This document shows positions 1 through 5,955 of a stretch of 13,032 nt of DNA, in pieces. Below the pieces are notes generated by a model. That model had not been told where the DNA came from. It searched no databases and saw nothing but the letters and a program-made list of their open reading frames with translations. This DNA is from an uncultured Bacteroidales bacterium (GTDB lineage Bacteria > Bacteroidota > Bacteroidia > Bacteroidales > Paludibacteraceae). The stretch spans positions 1-13,032 of the forward strand of contig CAIWIS010000679.1 in the NCBI GenBank assembly GCA_903912795.1, in the 5' to 3' direction. Position numbers and translations under genes: made by a program. The number at the start of each line of letters is the position of its first letter. Positions within the stretch are counted from its first letter, which is position 1.

Positions 1-620
1 TCGATAGTATGGTCACATACAAGCAATTGCGCTTTGGCACCTTCCTCCAAAATAATCAAATTATGACTATTAGCCATAAAGTCAACATCCGAACGCATTA
101 TATTTACCAATTGTACTGGCCTATCCAACTGTACATTTTTGGGTATGTACATAAAAAATCCATCCTGCGCAAAAGCACCATTGAAAGCCACTAAACCATC
201 GTTTTTCTGCGAACTAAGTTTGGCAAAATAAGCCGATACCAATTCGGGGTGCGACTTTGATACCTCGCTAATGCTACCAATAATAACACCTTCGGGAAGT
301 GCATCATTTCGTTTGTCATTAACGGGATAAAAGCCATCGTTCACCACAAAGTAGAGGTACGAATGTATGCCGGGCACATCGCATGTAAAAACTTCGTAAG
401 GATTTACAGGCATTTTTAAACGAGTGATGTTCAAGCCATAATCGACCGAAAGCGCTTCGGTTAAGTCGGTATATTTGTAGTTTTCGAGTTGCGTAGTTGG
501 GAAGCCAAGCGCTTCGAACTGAGCAAACGAAGCATCACGGCCTGCATTCATCACCTCCGAAGAGTGTTGCTTGATGGTCTCGTGATGTGAGTTATATAAA
601 TCTAAATATTGTTTTTCCAT
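1..620 (-). CDS. sufD: SufD, Fe-S cluster assembly scaffold protein (3' part outside the window)
   Basis: This is the N-terminal 206 residues of SufD, read on the minus strand from ATG at 618-620 and running off the left edge without a stop. SufD pairs with SufB in the SufBC2D complex, the cytoplasmic scaffold on which Fe-S clusters are built. The region visible here includes the SufD-type stretch GFPTTQLENYKYTDL near residues 39-53 and the beta-helix entry segment DGLVAFNGAFAQDGFFMYIP, which resembles the matching part of SufB. Full-length SufD is usually about 430-450 residues, so roughly half is present. It is the third gene of a sufB-sufC-sufD run; the 78-nt gap after sufC holds a heptamer repeat array and no obvious promoter, so cotranscription is likely. 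A cysteine desulfurase gene (sufS) commonly follows in this phylum, but that would lie outside the window. Confidence 0.95.
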   Translation of the reverse strand, partial: MEKQYLDLYNSHHETIKQHSSEVMNAGRDASFAQFEALGFPTTQLENYKYTDLTEALSVDYGLNITRLKMPVNPYEVFTCDVPGIHSYLYFVVNDGFYPVNDKRNDALPEGVIIGSISEVSKSHPELVSAYFAKLSSQKNDGLVAFNGAFAQDGFFMYIPKNVQLDRPVQLVNIMRSDVDFMANSHNLIILEEGAKAQLLVCDHTI

Positions 621-629
621 TTTGATAAT

Positions 630-694
630 GACTACAGACTACAGACAGCAGACGACAGATTTTTTCAGGAAACCGTTGTCAGTTGTCCGTTGTC
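630..694. repeat. Two opposed 7-nt tandem arrays between sufC and sufD
   Basis: Positions 630-657 are four heptamers read on the plus strand: GACTACA, GACTACA, GACAGCA, GACGACA. After a 16-nt spacer, 674-694 is CGTTGTC, AGTTGTC, CGTTGTC, which on the minus strand is GACAACG, GACAACT, GACAACG. Both halves are therefore variants of GACnnCn, in opposite orientation, so the transcribed spacer could fold into an imperfect stem of about 21 nt. The array lies in the sufC-sufD intergenic mRNA, ending about 10 nt before the sufD start. The sequence type resembles short-word intergenic repeats I recall from Bacteroidota genomes; function unknown. Confidence 0.8.
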
Positions 695-698
695 AAAT

Positions 699-1454
699 TT
701 ATTTCCCTTCCACTTCCTGTTTAATCCAGTCGTAGCCTTTTTCTTCGAGTTCGAATGCAAGCGTTTTATCACCCGATTTCACAATGCGTCCGTCGTACAA
801 TACGTGCACAAAGTCGGGCACAATGTAATCGAGTAAACGTTGGTAGTGTGTAATTACAATGCTAGCATTGTTGGCCGATTTTAGTTTATTTACCCCATTG
901 GCTACAATGCGAAGTGCATCAATATCCAGACCCGAATCTGTTTCATCTAAAATAGATAATTTTGGTTCGAGCATCGCCATTTGAAAAATCTCATTGCGTT
1001 TTTTCTCGCCACCCGAAAAACCTTCGTTTACCGAACGATTTGTGAGTTTATTATCCATCTCAACCAATTCTTTTTTCTCACGCATCATGCGTAAAAAGTC
1101 AGTTGCCGATACAGGTGCGAGTCCACGATATTTACGTTGTTCGTTAATGGCAGTGCGCATAAAATTCACCATGCTCACGCCCGGAATTTCAACTGGATAC
1201 TGAAAACTCAGAAAAATGCCTTCGTTGGCGCGTTTTTCGGGAGCTAATTCCAAAAGGTCTTTTCCCAAAAAAGTTACTTCGCCATGTGTTACTTCAAAAG
1301 CTGGATTACCCGTAAGTACCGACGAAAGTGTTGATTTTCCGGCACCGTTTGGCCCCATAATGGCGTGAATTTCACCTGCGCGAACTGTTAAGTTCAATCC
1401 TTTTAATATTTCCTTGCCATTAATACTGGCATGTAAGTTCTTAATTTCTAACAT
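699..1454 (-). CDS. sufC: SufC, ATPase of the Fe-S cluster assembly complex
   Basis: SufC is a soluble ABC-type ATPase that binds SufB and SufD and uses ATP to reshape the SufBC2D scaffold during cluster assembly. The 251-residue protein has the usual family length. Visible motifs are Walker A GPNGAGKST (residues 34-42), the SufC-type signature FSGGEKKR (146-153), Walker B running into LSILDETDSGLD (167-178), and the switch histidine in ITHYQRLL (H203). The combination LDETDSGLDIDAL is characteristic of SufC rather than of a transporter ATPase, and no membrane partner is encoded nearby. The start at 1452-1454 is 2 nt from the sufB stop codon, so translation of the two genes is probably coupled. 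Confidence 0.97.
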   Translation of the reverse strand: MLEIKNLHASINGKEILKGLNLTVRAGEIHAIMGPNGAGKSTLSSVLTGNPAFEVTHGEVTFLGKDLLELAPEKRANEGIFLSFQYPVEIPGVSMVNFMRTAINEQRKYRGLAPVSATDFLRMMREKKELVEMDNKLTNRSVNEGFSGGEKKRNEIFQMAMLEPKLSILDETDSGLDIDALRIVANGVNKLKSANNASIVITHYQRLLDYIVPDFVHVLYDGRIVKSGDKTLAFELEEKGYDWIKQEVEGK

Positions 1455-1456
1455 AA

Positions 1457-2893
1457 TTATCCTACACTTCCTTCAAGTGTTATTTGTAATAGTTTTTGTG
1501 CTTCCACGGCAAATTCCATGGGCAATTTATTTAATACTTCTTTGGCATAGCCATTTACAATTAATCCTACTGCATCTTCGGTAGATATACCACGTTGGTT
1601 GCAGTAAAAAATTTGATCTTCGCTAATTTTCGAAGTGGTTGCTTCGTGTTCAACTACAGCTGTTTCGTTGTTTACTTCCATGTATGGGAACGTATGTGCG
1701 CCACATTTATCGCCCAATAGCAAACTATCGCATTGCGAAAAATTTCGGGCATTATCGGCATTAGCTCCAACACGTACCAAACCACGATAACTATTATTGC
1801 TCACGCCTGCCGAAATACCTTTGGATAAAATATGACTGCGGGTATTTCGTCCTAAGTGTATCATTTTTGTGCCTGTGTCGGCTTGCTGATGATGGTTGGT
1901 AACCGCCACCGAGTAAAATTCGGCCGACGAATTATCACCCAACAATATGCAACTTGGGTATTTCCAAGTAATGGCCGAACCAGTTTCAACCTGTGTCCAG
2001 GATAGTTTGGCATTTTCACCTTTGCAAATTCCGCGTTTCGTTACAAAATTATATACGCCACCTTTTCCATTTTTATCGCCCGGATACCAGTTCTGAACAG
2101 TAGAATATTTCACTTCAGCATTTTTCATGACCACAATTTCTACAATGGCCGCATGCAACTGATTTTCGTCGCGCGAGGGTGCTGTACAACCTTCGAGGTA
2201 CGACACATAACTGTCTTCGTCGGCAACTATCAATGTGCGCTCAAATTGCCCGGTATTGATTGCATTTATGCGGAAATAAGTGGATAACTCCATGGGGCAA
2301 CGAACACCTTTGGGGATATACACAAAAGAGCCGTCGCTAAAAACAGCCGAATTAAGCGTTGCATAAAAATTATCGCTTACGGGCACCACCGACGACATGT
2401 ATTTTCGTATCAAGTCCGGATGATGCTCCACGGCTTCGCTGAACGAACAAAAAATTATGCCTTTTTCGGCCAATGTTTCTTTAAAAGTGGTTTTTACCGA
2501 TACCGAATCCATTACCGCATCTACCGCTATGCCCGAAAGCGCCATTTGCTCTTCGAGCGGAATGCCTAATTTATTGAATGTTTTCAATAACTCGGGATCC
2601 ACTTCATCCAAACTTTTAGGGTTGTTGGTGCGCGGTGCTGCATAATACGATATGCTCTGATAATCAATTTCGGGAACGTTAAGATGAGCCCAGTCGGGCA
2701 TTGTCATGGTGGTCCAATGTTGGTAAGCCTTTAAGCGATACTCTAACATCCATTCCGGCTCATTTTTTTTAGCCGAAATAATGCGCACAACCTCCTCGTT
2801 TAATCCTATAGGAATTATATCAGTCTCAATATCAGTAGTAAATCCGTATTTATAATCCGCCTGTGTTACTTCGTGTAAAATATCTTCTGCCAT
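1457..2893 (-). CDS. sufB: SufB, Fe-S cluster scaffold protein
   Basis: SufB is the cluster-binding scaffold of the SUF pathway and forms the SufBC2D complex with the two genes that follow. At 478 residues it matches the family's usual length of about 465-495. The conserved C-terminal block is present: NFSQCDSLLLGDKCGAHTFP, whose first cysteine is about residue 388 and aligns with the essential cysteine of E. coli SufB, followed by VVEHEATTSKISEDQIFYC, which carries the conserved glutamate. The SufB-type segments YIPKGVRCPMELSTYFRIN and SYLEGCTAPSRDENQLHAA are also clear. It is the first gene of the operon, with a promoter about 65 nt upstream. The order B-C-D, with no sufA, sufE or regulator in front, is seen directly. 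Confidence 0.97.
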   Translation of the reverse strand: MAEDILHEVTQADYKYGFTTDIETDIIPIGLNEEVVRIISAKKNEPEWMLEYRLKAYQHWTTMTMPDWAHLNVPEIDYQSISYYAAPRTNNPKSLDEVDPELLKTFNKLGIPLEEQMALSGIAVDAVMDSVSVKTTFKETLAEKGIIFCSFSEAVEHHPDLIRKYMSSVVPVSDNFYATLNSAVFSDGSFVYIPKGVRCPMELSTYFRINAINTGQFERTLIVADEDSYVSYLEGCTAPSRDENQLHAAIVEIVVMKNAEVKYSTVQNWYPGDKNGKGGVYNFVTKRGICKGENAKLSWTQVETGSAITWKYPSCILLGDNSSAEFYSVAVTNHHQQADTGTKMIHLGRNTRSHILSKGISAGVSNNSYRGLVRVGANADNARNFSQCDSLLLGDKCGAHTFPYMEVNNETAVVEHEATTSKISEDQIFYCNQRGISTEDAVGLIVNGYAKEVLNKLPMEFAVEAQKLLQITLEGSVG

Positions 2894-2932
2894 AAGTAGT
2901 TTTAATGCATAATTTCAAAAAAAAAGACAAAA

Positions 2933-3004
2933 TGCAGCTTTTTTTGAATGAAGCTGCAAAGTTACAAAAAATCAGTAATTCATTACTATCACCAATTCAT
3001 GAAT
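2933..3004 (-). promoter_or_regulatory. suf operon promoter with overlapping dyads
   Basis: On the minus strand, 2964 to 2956 reads TAACTTTGC, a strong match to the Bacteroidota -7 element. No good -33 TTTG is seen at the usual spacing. An 8-bp inverted repeat, TGCAGCTT (2933-2940) and AAGCTGCA (2951-2958) with a 10-nt spacer, overlaps the -7 box and the expected start site near 2949. A second dyad, GTAAT-TC-ATTAC (2975-2986), covers the -20 to -30 region, and ATTCATGAAT (2995-3004) lies further upstream. The first two are placed as operators would be. The identity of any regulator is unknown, and the first dyad could instead be a 5' mRNA hairpin. Confidence 0.6.
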
Positions 3005-3066
3005 CTATTTTAACTCTCAAACAACTTCTTATGCATTTTTGTTTAGTAAATACTCTTTATTCCTTT

Positions 3067-3111
3067 AAAAAAATAAAGGACAAGCAACCTAAAAGTCGTT
3101 TATCCTTTATT
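3067..3111 (-). terminator. Intrinsic terminator of the acyltransferase gene
   Basis: Reading the minus strand, AATAAAGGA (3111 to 3103) pairs with TCCTTTATT (3080 to 3072) across a 22-nt loop, and the second arm runs straight into a further five T residues. This is a 9-bp AU-rich stem with a U tract, about 80 nt after the acyltransferase stop, and it separates that gene from the suf promoter. The stem is AU-rich, so strength is uncertain. Confidence 0.6.
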
Positions 3112-3190
3112 CAATTTTTCCGAAATCAAGATGTTGTGAGCCACATTCAGTTTCAAATACCATTACAACTTCGTTTTGGAAGGAGAAATT

Positions 3191-4075
3191 CTATAAAACA
3201 ACCTTGTACTTCCAGCGTTTATGAGTCCACAACCACAATTCAGGATTTTGGTTGATATCCGTTTCGAGCCGACGCATATACTTTTCGGAAATACTAAACT
3301 CGGGCTCATCTTTTGGGCTTGCCGACAACATTTCAACTTTGCAGTGATAATAACCACGTTTGGGTCGGGTTATGGAAAGAATTAACACCGGATAATCGAA
3401 CTTACGTGCCAACACTTCGGTACCTACAATAACAGGCGTAGGCTGATTCATAAACATCATACTAAAGCGGATACTATCTTTGCGTGGCGATTGATCGGAT
3501 ACCATTGCAAACACGCCCTTTTCACTTGCTTTACCCATTTGGAGCATGGTTTTAAACAAATCGCGCATTTCGATATTGCCCATATTGTATTTCAAACGTA
3601 AGCGGTAAGTCATGGCATCGAAATCGGCATTGGTAAGTCGTTTGTAAACACCGAAGAGCGGACTTTCTTTGGGTAAATGAAGCGACATAGCTGATACCCA
3701 CTCCCAATTACCGTAATGCGCCATCATAAGCATGGCACTTTTATTTTCGGCATAAATTTTTTCGATAAGTTCCACATTTTCAAATGTAATGCGTCGGCTC
3801 ACTTCCTGTGGCGACATATTAATCCGATACATGGCTTCGATAAAAACATCGCAAAAATAATGGTAAAACTTCCGTTCGATGCGGATAATCTCGCGTTTGC
3901 TTTTACCTGGAAATGAGTTAATTAAATTACTGCGCACCACTTTACGCCGATAGCGTACCACATGATAAATAAGCGGAAAAAGCAAATCGGACAGCACATA
4001 CAACACCCTAAGAGGCAGCAATGTAAGTAAATATAGTAGGGCGTAAAACAGTTTGAACATAAATCTATTTACCAT
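3191..4075 (-). CDS. Lysophospholipid/lipid A acyltransferase (LpxL/HtrB family)
   Basis: The 294-residue protein belongs to the LpxL/HtrB/MsbB acyltransferase family, which transfers secondary acyl chains to the lipid A precursor at the cytoplasmic face of the inner membrane. It has a hydrophobic N-terminal segment (about residues 5-40), then the catalytic HX4E motif as HYGNWE (H120, E125), a DQSP box (about 194-197) and the family's C-terminal signature NPELWLWTHKRWK. The length is typical. Two starts are possible, ATG at 4073-4075 or the internal ATG five codons later; neither has a clear ribosome-binding site. It has its own promoter and terminator and so appears to be a single-gene unit. 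Which acyl position or chain it handles cannot be told from sequence, and in this phylum some members may act on aminolipids, so no symbol is given. Confidence 0.9.
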   Translation of the reverse strand: MVNRFMFKLFYALLYLLTLLPLRVLYVLSDLLFPLIYHVVRYRRKVVRSNLINSFPGKSKREIIRIERKFYHYFCDVFIEAMYRINMSPQEVSRRITFENVELIEKIYAENKSAMLMMAHYGNWEWVSAMSLHLPKESPLFGVYKRLTNADFDAMTYRLRLKYNMGNIEMRDLFKTMLQMGKASEKGVFAMVSDQSPRKDSIRFSMMFMNQPTPVIVGTEVLARKFDYPVLILSITRPKRGYYHCKVEMLSASPKDEPEFSISEKYMRRLETDINQNPELWLWTHKRWKYKVVL

Positions 4076-4132
4076 TTAAACAGGTACAATTGACTGTTTT
4101 TTGAAAAACATCTTTCATAATAAATGTGAGTT

Positions 4133-4141
4133 GCAAAGATA
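4133..4141 (-). promoter_or_regulatory. -7 element of the acyltransferase promoter
   Basis: On the minus strand, 4141 to 4133 reads TATCTTTGC, matching the Bacteroidota TAnnTTTG consensus with its common trailing C. The implied start near 4126 gives a leader of about 50 nt. The leader includes a small dyad, GTTTTT-TG-AAAAAC at 4096-4109. No convincing -33 element is seen. Confidence 0.6.
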
Positions 4142-4199
4142 CAAAAAATGCGTTGAAACGAAATAGTATAAATGGTTTTCGGATTAATAAAAAAAAATG

Positions 4200-4208
4200 T
4201 ACTTTTGC
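4200..4208 (+). promoter_or_regulatory. -7 element of the tRNA-Arg promoter
   Basis: TACTTTTGC fits TAnnTTTG and lies 15 nt before the tRNA, the right distance for a start a few bases ahead of the mature 5' end. A TTTT at 4176-4179 sits where a -33 TTTG would be expected. Together with the opposite-strand element at 4133-4141 it fills the 148-nt gap between the acyltransferase and the tRNA. Confidence 0.65.
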
Positions 4209-4223
4209 ACTACCAATTCAAGC

Positions 4224-4295
4224 GGTCCTGTAGTTCAATGGATAGAACAAGTGTTTCCTAAACACTAGATCCGGGTTCGATTCCCGGCGGGACTA
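4224..4295 (+). tRNA. tRNA-Arg (anticodon CCT)
   Basis: A complete 72-nt cloverleaf reads AGG codons. The acceptor stem is GGTCCTG with CGGGACT, then discriminator A; the G1 pair with T72 is a wobble. The D arm is GTTC-AATGGATA-GAAC, the anticodon stem AGTGT/ACACT encloses TTCCTAA (anticodon CCT), the variable loop is AGAT, and the T arm is CCGGG-TTCGATT-CCCGG. CCA is not encoded. The 3' end at 4295 touches the stop codon of the convergent lolD-like gene with no bases between, leaving no room for a dedicated terminator on either strand. Confidence 0.96.
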
Positions 4296-4946
4296 CTAAA
4301 CAATCCTCCCATCTTTCATTTCAATCACTCTATCCGAAAGCAGAGCCAGTTCTTTGTCGTGGGTTACAATAACTATGGTGAGACCAAATTTTTCGCGTAG
4401 TTCGAACAGCAGTTTGTGTAGTTCTTCTTTATTTTTGCTGTCCAAACTTCCTGATGGTTCGTCGGCCAAAATTACACTGGGGTTGTTGATGAGCGCACGA
4501 GCTACGGCAACACGCTGCTTTTCGCCTCCCGACAATTCGGATGGTTTGTGCTCCAATCGTTCGCTAAGTCCGAGATAAGTAAGCAATTCTTTGGCACGAA
4601 CGGCGGCTTTTTTACTGTCGGTTCGAGCTATCAGAGCGGGAATCATCACGTTTTCGAGTGCAGTAAATTCGGGTAAAAGCTGGTGAAACTGAAAAATAAA
4701 ACCAATGTGTTTGTTGCGGAATGCTGCCAATGCGGGTTCGCTGAGGGTTGCAAAATCAGCGCCATCTATAAGCACACGACCGATGTTGGCTTTGTCGAGT
4801 GTTCCGATTATTTGCAACAAAGTAGTTTTGCCGGCACCACTTGGCCCAACTATTGATACAATTTCGCCTTTATTAATTTCCATACTAACGCCTTTGAGCA
4901 CCTCCAGCGTATCGAAACTCTTATGAATATTTTTAACCTGAATCAT
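4296..4946 (-). CDS. lolD: LolD-like lipoprotein-release ABC transporter ATPase
   Basis: The 216-residue protein is a cytoplasmic ABC ATPase of the LolD/MacB type. Motifs seen are Walker A GPSGAGKTT (34-42), signature LSGGEKQRVAVARAL (about 138-152), Walker B VILADEP (158-164), D-loop SGSLD and switch H196. The segment FQFHQLLPEFTALENVMIPAL (about 86-105) closely resembles the region that marks LolD, the ATPase that powers release of outer-membrane lipoproteins from the inner membrane by LolCE. No LolC/LolE permease lies beside it, which is common in Bacteroidota, so the assignment rests on this segment; another efflux-type ABC ATPase cannot be excluded. The start at 4944-4946 gives the usual N-terminus MIQVKNIHKSF. 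The leader of about 120 nt contains a 10-nt tandem array, and the stop codon directly abuts the tRNA-Arg gene. Confidence 0.85.
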   Translation of the reverse strand: MIQVKNIHKSFDTLEVLKGVSMEINKGEIVSIVGPSGAGKTTLLQIIGTLDKANIGRVLIDGADFATLSEPALAAFRNKHIGFIFQFHQLLPEFTALENVMIPALIARTDSKKAAVRAKELLTYLGLSERLEHKPSELSGGEKQRVAVARALINNPSVILADEPSGSLDSKNKEELHKLLFELREKFGLTIVIVTHDKELALLSDRVIEMKDGRIV

Positions 4947-4960
4947 TTTTTTGTTATTGG

Positions 4961-5050
4961 TGATGGATATTGAAAGATATTGGTGGATATTGATTGATAT
5001 TGATTGATATTGATAGATATTGGTGGATATTGATGGTTATTGACTGGTGA
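4961..5050. repeat. 10-nt tandem array in the lolD leader
   Basis: About eight and a half units of 10 nt follow one another without gaps: TGATGGATAT, TGAAAGATAT, TGGTGGATAT, TGATTGATAT twice, TGATAGATAT, TGGTGGATAT, TGATGGTTAT, then a decayed TGACTGGTGA. The consensus on the plus strand is TGRTNGATAT; in the mRNA sense of lolD the unit reads ATATCNAYCA. The array sits between the predicted lolD start site (near 5070) and the start codon at 4946, so it is transcribed as 5' leader, ending 14 nt before the ATG. Since 10 is not a multiple of 3 and all arms have the same sense, it is neither coding nor hairpin-forming. Confidence 0.9.
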
Positions 5051-5076
5051 TATTTTAATTTTAATTGATTTTTGTT

Positions 5077-5085
5077 GCAAAGTTA
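5077..5085 (-). promoter_or_regulatory. -7 element of the lolD promoter
   Basis: On the minus strand, 5085 to 5077 reads TAACTTTGC, identical to the suf operon -7 element. It implies a start near 5070 and a 5' leader of about 120 nt that contains the 10-nt array. A TTG on the minus strand (CAA at 5108-5110) is 22 nt upstream, slightly long for a -33 element. Confidence 0.6.
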
Positions 5086-5127
5086 TTTGTTTAAACCGAA
5101 AGTGAATCAATTTATCTCTAAAAAATG

Positions 5128-5136
5128 TATCTTTGC
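5128..5136 (+). promoter_or_regulatory. -7 element of the YgjP-like peptidase promoter
   Basis: TATCTTTGC matches the -7 consensus and is divergent from the lolD promoter about 45 nt away. The implied start near 5143 gives a leader of about 38 nt to the ATG at 5181. It also decides the start codon: an in-frame TTG at 5133 lies inside this promoter element and cannot be the translation start. No clear -33 motif. Confidence 0.6.
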
Positions 5137-5180
5137 ACATAGTTTTCGAAAACTTTAAAGTAAAACGTGTTGAATCTTTC

Positions 5181-5888
5181 ATGGAAACCGATCCTGACTT
5201 TGGTAATATTGAATTTGTGCACAATCTTCGTTCGCGGAGTATACGTGTGCGAATATTATCCGATGGTTTGAAGGTATCGCTACCTGCAGGTGCTTCCGAA
5301 AAAGATGCGCTTGCGTTTATTAATTCAAAGCGGAAAAGCATTTTAGCTAAACAAAACAAGCTAATTCACAAGAAAGAAAACCACGATTTAGAATTAAGTT
5401 TCGACAAAAAGATTACAACACTTACTTTTGTAGTTGACGTAAAACCAGTGGAGCGCAAAAATATCTTTTTTGCATTAAAAGATGGTGTTTTAACAATTGA
5501 ATTTCCTGTTCGAGGCGATTTGCAAGCAGAGACGTCTCAGAAAAACTGCTGGAATGGTATTAATTATTTTTTGCGCAAAGAAGCCAAACGGCTCCTACCC
5601 GACCGCACGAAACAATTGGCCGGAAAGTTTGGTTTTTATTTAGCGGATGTAAAAATTCAGTCGAGCAAGAGCCGCTGGGGGAGTTGCTCTCGCGCACGAA
5701 GCATCAATTTATCAATGTTTTTGATGTTATTGCCAGCACATTTAATTGATTATGTGATACTTCATGAACTTTGCCACACCAAGGAAATGAATCATAGCCC
5801 TAAGTTTTGGGCTTGGATGGATAAAGTGACGGATAATAAAAGCACCAATTTACGCATCGAATTAAAAAAATACAATATGCCAGAGTGA
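5181..5888 (+). CDS. YgjP-like/SprT-like zinc metallopeptidase (DUF45 family)
   Basis: The 235-residue protein belongs to the YgjP-like (DUF45, WLM-related) metallopeptidase family. The zinc site is explicit: HELCH (H195, E196, H199) followed by the third ligand in MNH (H205) and the family's SPKFWAWMD tail. The other family mark, SKSRWGSCS, begins just before R165. The N-terminal half is a beta-rich region of the kind usual in these proteins (RSRSIRVRILSDGLKVSLPAG). There is no signal peptide, so it is probably cytoplasmic. I chose ATG at 5181 because a longer in-frame TTG start overlaps the promoter. Substrates of the family are poorly known; some relatives sit beside restriction or repair genes, but here the neighbours are LolD and an AI-2E-family protein, which gives no functional clue. 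It is likely cotranscribed with the next gene. Confidence 0.88.
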   Translation: METDPDFGNIEFVHNLRSRSIRVRILSDGLKVSLPAGASEKDALAFINSKRKSILAKQNKLIHKKENHDLELSFDKKITTLTFVVDVKPVERKNIFFALKDGVLTIEFPVRGDLQAETSQKNCWNGINYFLRKEAKRLLPDRTKQLAGKFGFYLADVKIQSSKSRWGSCSRARSINLSMFLMLLPAHLIDYVILHELCHTKEMNHSPKFWAWMDKVTDNKSTNLRIELKKYNMPE

Positions 5889-5902
5889 GAAAAAGAGCTA
5901 AC

Positions 5903-5944
5903 TTCAAATTTCCAACTTCTGACTTCTAATTTCTGACTTCTAAT
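5903..5944. repeat. 7-nt tandem array upstream of the AI-2E family gene
   Basis: Six contiguous heptamers of the form TTCNRAY: TTCAAAT, TTCCAAC, TTCTGAC, TTCTAAT, TTCTGAC, TTCTAAT. The last four form a perfect 14-bp duplication (5917-5930 and 5931-5944). A decayed unit precedes at 5896-5902. The array fills most of the 67-nt gap between the peptidase stop and the next ATG at 5956. Read on the minus strand it encodes spurious peptides rich in KLEVRS, a pattern I recall from mis-annotated Bacteroidota proteins. Function unknown. Confidence 0.85.
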
Positions 5945-5955
5945 TTTTAAAAAAC

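Noticed and set aside
609..836. Plus-strand open frame across the sufC-sufD spacer
   Set aside because: It is antisense to sufC and the heptamer array and shows no protein family features.
2905..3255. Plus-strand open frame of 116 codons between sufB and the acyltransferase
   Set aside because: It covers the suf promoter, its dyads and the acyltransferase terminator and runs into the 3' end of the acyltransferase gene; the peptide has no recognisable family features.
4224..4295. G1-T72 wobble in tRNA-Arg (and in tRNA-Leu at 12019) as a sign of pseudogenes
   Set aside because: All other stems pair well, T-loop and anticodon loops are canonical, promoters are present, and G1-U72 occurs in functional bacterial tRNAs such as E. 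coli tRNA-Leu.
5133..5180. Upstream TTG start extending the YgjP-like protein by 16 residues
   Set aside because: The TTG lies inside a good TATCTTTGC promoter element, and the ATG at 5181 gives the expected family N-terminus.
4943..5359. Minus-strand open frame with repeated NQYQSI-type residues
   Set aside because: Its C-terminal part is simply translation of the 10-nt array and the rest is antisense to the YgjP-like gene.
630..5944. Tandem arrays as CRISPR
   Set aside because: Units are 7-10 nt, contiguous and without unique spacers of 30 nt or so; there are no cas genes.
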